A stretch of DNA of 64,000 nt, taken from NCBI GenBank assembly GCA_017408825.1, contig JAFQTX010000037.1, forward strand, positions 1-64,000, read 5' to 3'. How positions within the stretch are numbered: position 1 is the first letter of the stretch; each line of letters starts with the position of its first letter. The translations under genes were made by a program, and so were the position numbers. The notes beneath the pieces were generated by a model. It saw only the letters and a program-made list of their open reading frames with translations. It searched no databases and was not told where the DNA came from. Source of the stretch: Alistipes sp. (GTDB lineage: Bacteria > Bacteroidota > Bacteroidia > Bacteroidales > Rikenellaceae). Positions 63,987 through 64,000 of the stretch are shown in pieces.

Positions 63987-64000
63987 TTAGTTTATTAATT

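Overview
The window looks like a chromosomal segment of a Bacteroidales bacterium, most like an Alistipes-type (Rikenellaceae) gut organism. The evidence is the Bacteroidota promoter form (TTTG, about 19-20 nt, TAnnTTTG) upstream of several genes and tRNAs, little Shine-Dalgarno signal outside the mobile element, many secreted proteins with an AQ-type signal cleavage site, a SusD-style lipoprotein signal, WG-repeat and Big_2 proteins, and the long-form PurL. The genus is an inference; no rRNA is present.

Layout. 1-1.7 kb: a 7TM-AraC-type regulator cut by the left edge and not preceded by a stop, then a scar made of a porin C-terminal piece joined to a piece of pstB. 1.7-10.7 kb: catalase, tRNA-Met, Hsp20, two small membrane proteins, trkA, then a housekeeping run (deoxynucleoside kinase, rRNA m5C methyltransferase, MerR regulator, Nif3-like protein, coiled-coil zinc-ribbon protein). 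11-17.6 kb: three tandem paralogous WG-repeat exported proteins. 17.9-21.7 kb: tRNA-Lys and two extra copies of its 3' end around a Big_2 lipoprotein that has its own leader ORF, G9 tract and terminator. 22-25.4 kb: rmlACDB for dTDP-L-rhamnose. 25.56-33.30 kb: a 7.7 kb integrative element inserted in the 3' end of tRNA-Leu, with a 14-bp direct repeat at both ends, tyrosine integrase, excisionase-like HTH, SF3-type helicase, BT4734/VirE-type protein, candidate iterons and a protein resembling the small terminase subunit. It may be a phage satellite or a small mobilizable element.

34.9-58.5 kb is a nucleotide-synthesis superlocus. The purine operon purE-L-C-F-M-N-H-D-folD-purB runs on the minus strand, and the pyrimidine operon pyrC-carA-carB-pyrK-pyrD-pyrF-pyrE-pyrB runs divergently on the plus strand. 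Both start behind a short leader ORF whose stop codon lies just before an intrinsic terminator, which suggests attenuation coupled to translation. CarA lacks all three glutaminase catalytic residues, and PyrB carries only the zinc half of PyrI as a C-terminal fusion. 58.6-64 kb: exported proteins (one with a G9 tract in its promoter spacer), a flavodiiron protein, a ZnuA/ZnuC pair without a permease, and an exported protein of unknown role.

Non-coding repeats are a second theme. About 130-bp imperfect palindromes begin inside the stop codons of three genes. A composite repeat of about 390 bp occurs in whole or part at four sites. A VILSEAKDL-type long hairpin and GGTATCG-type short hairpins fill other gaps.
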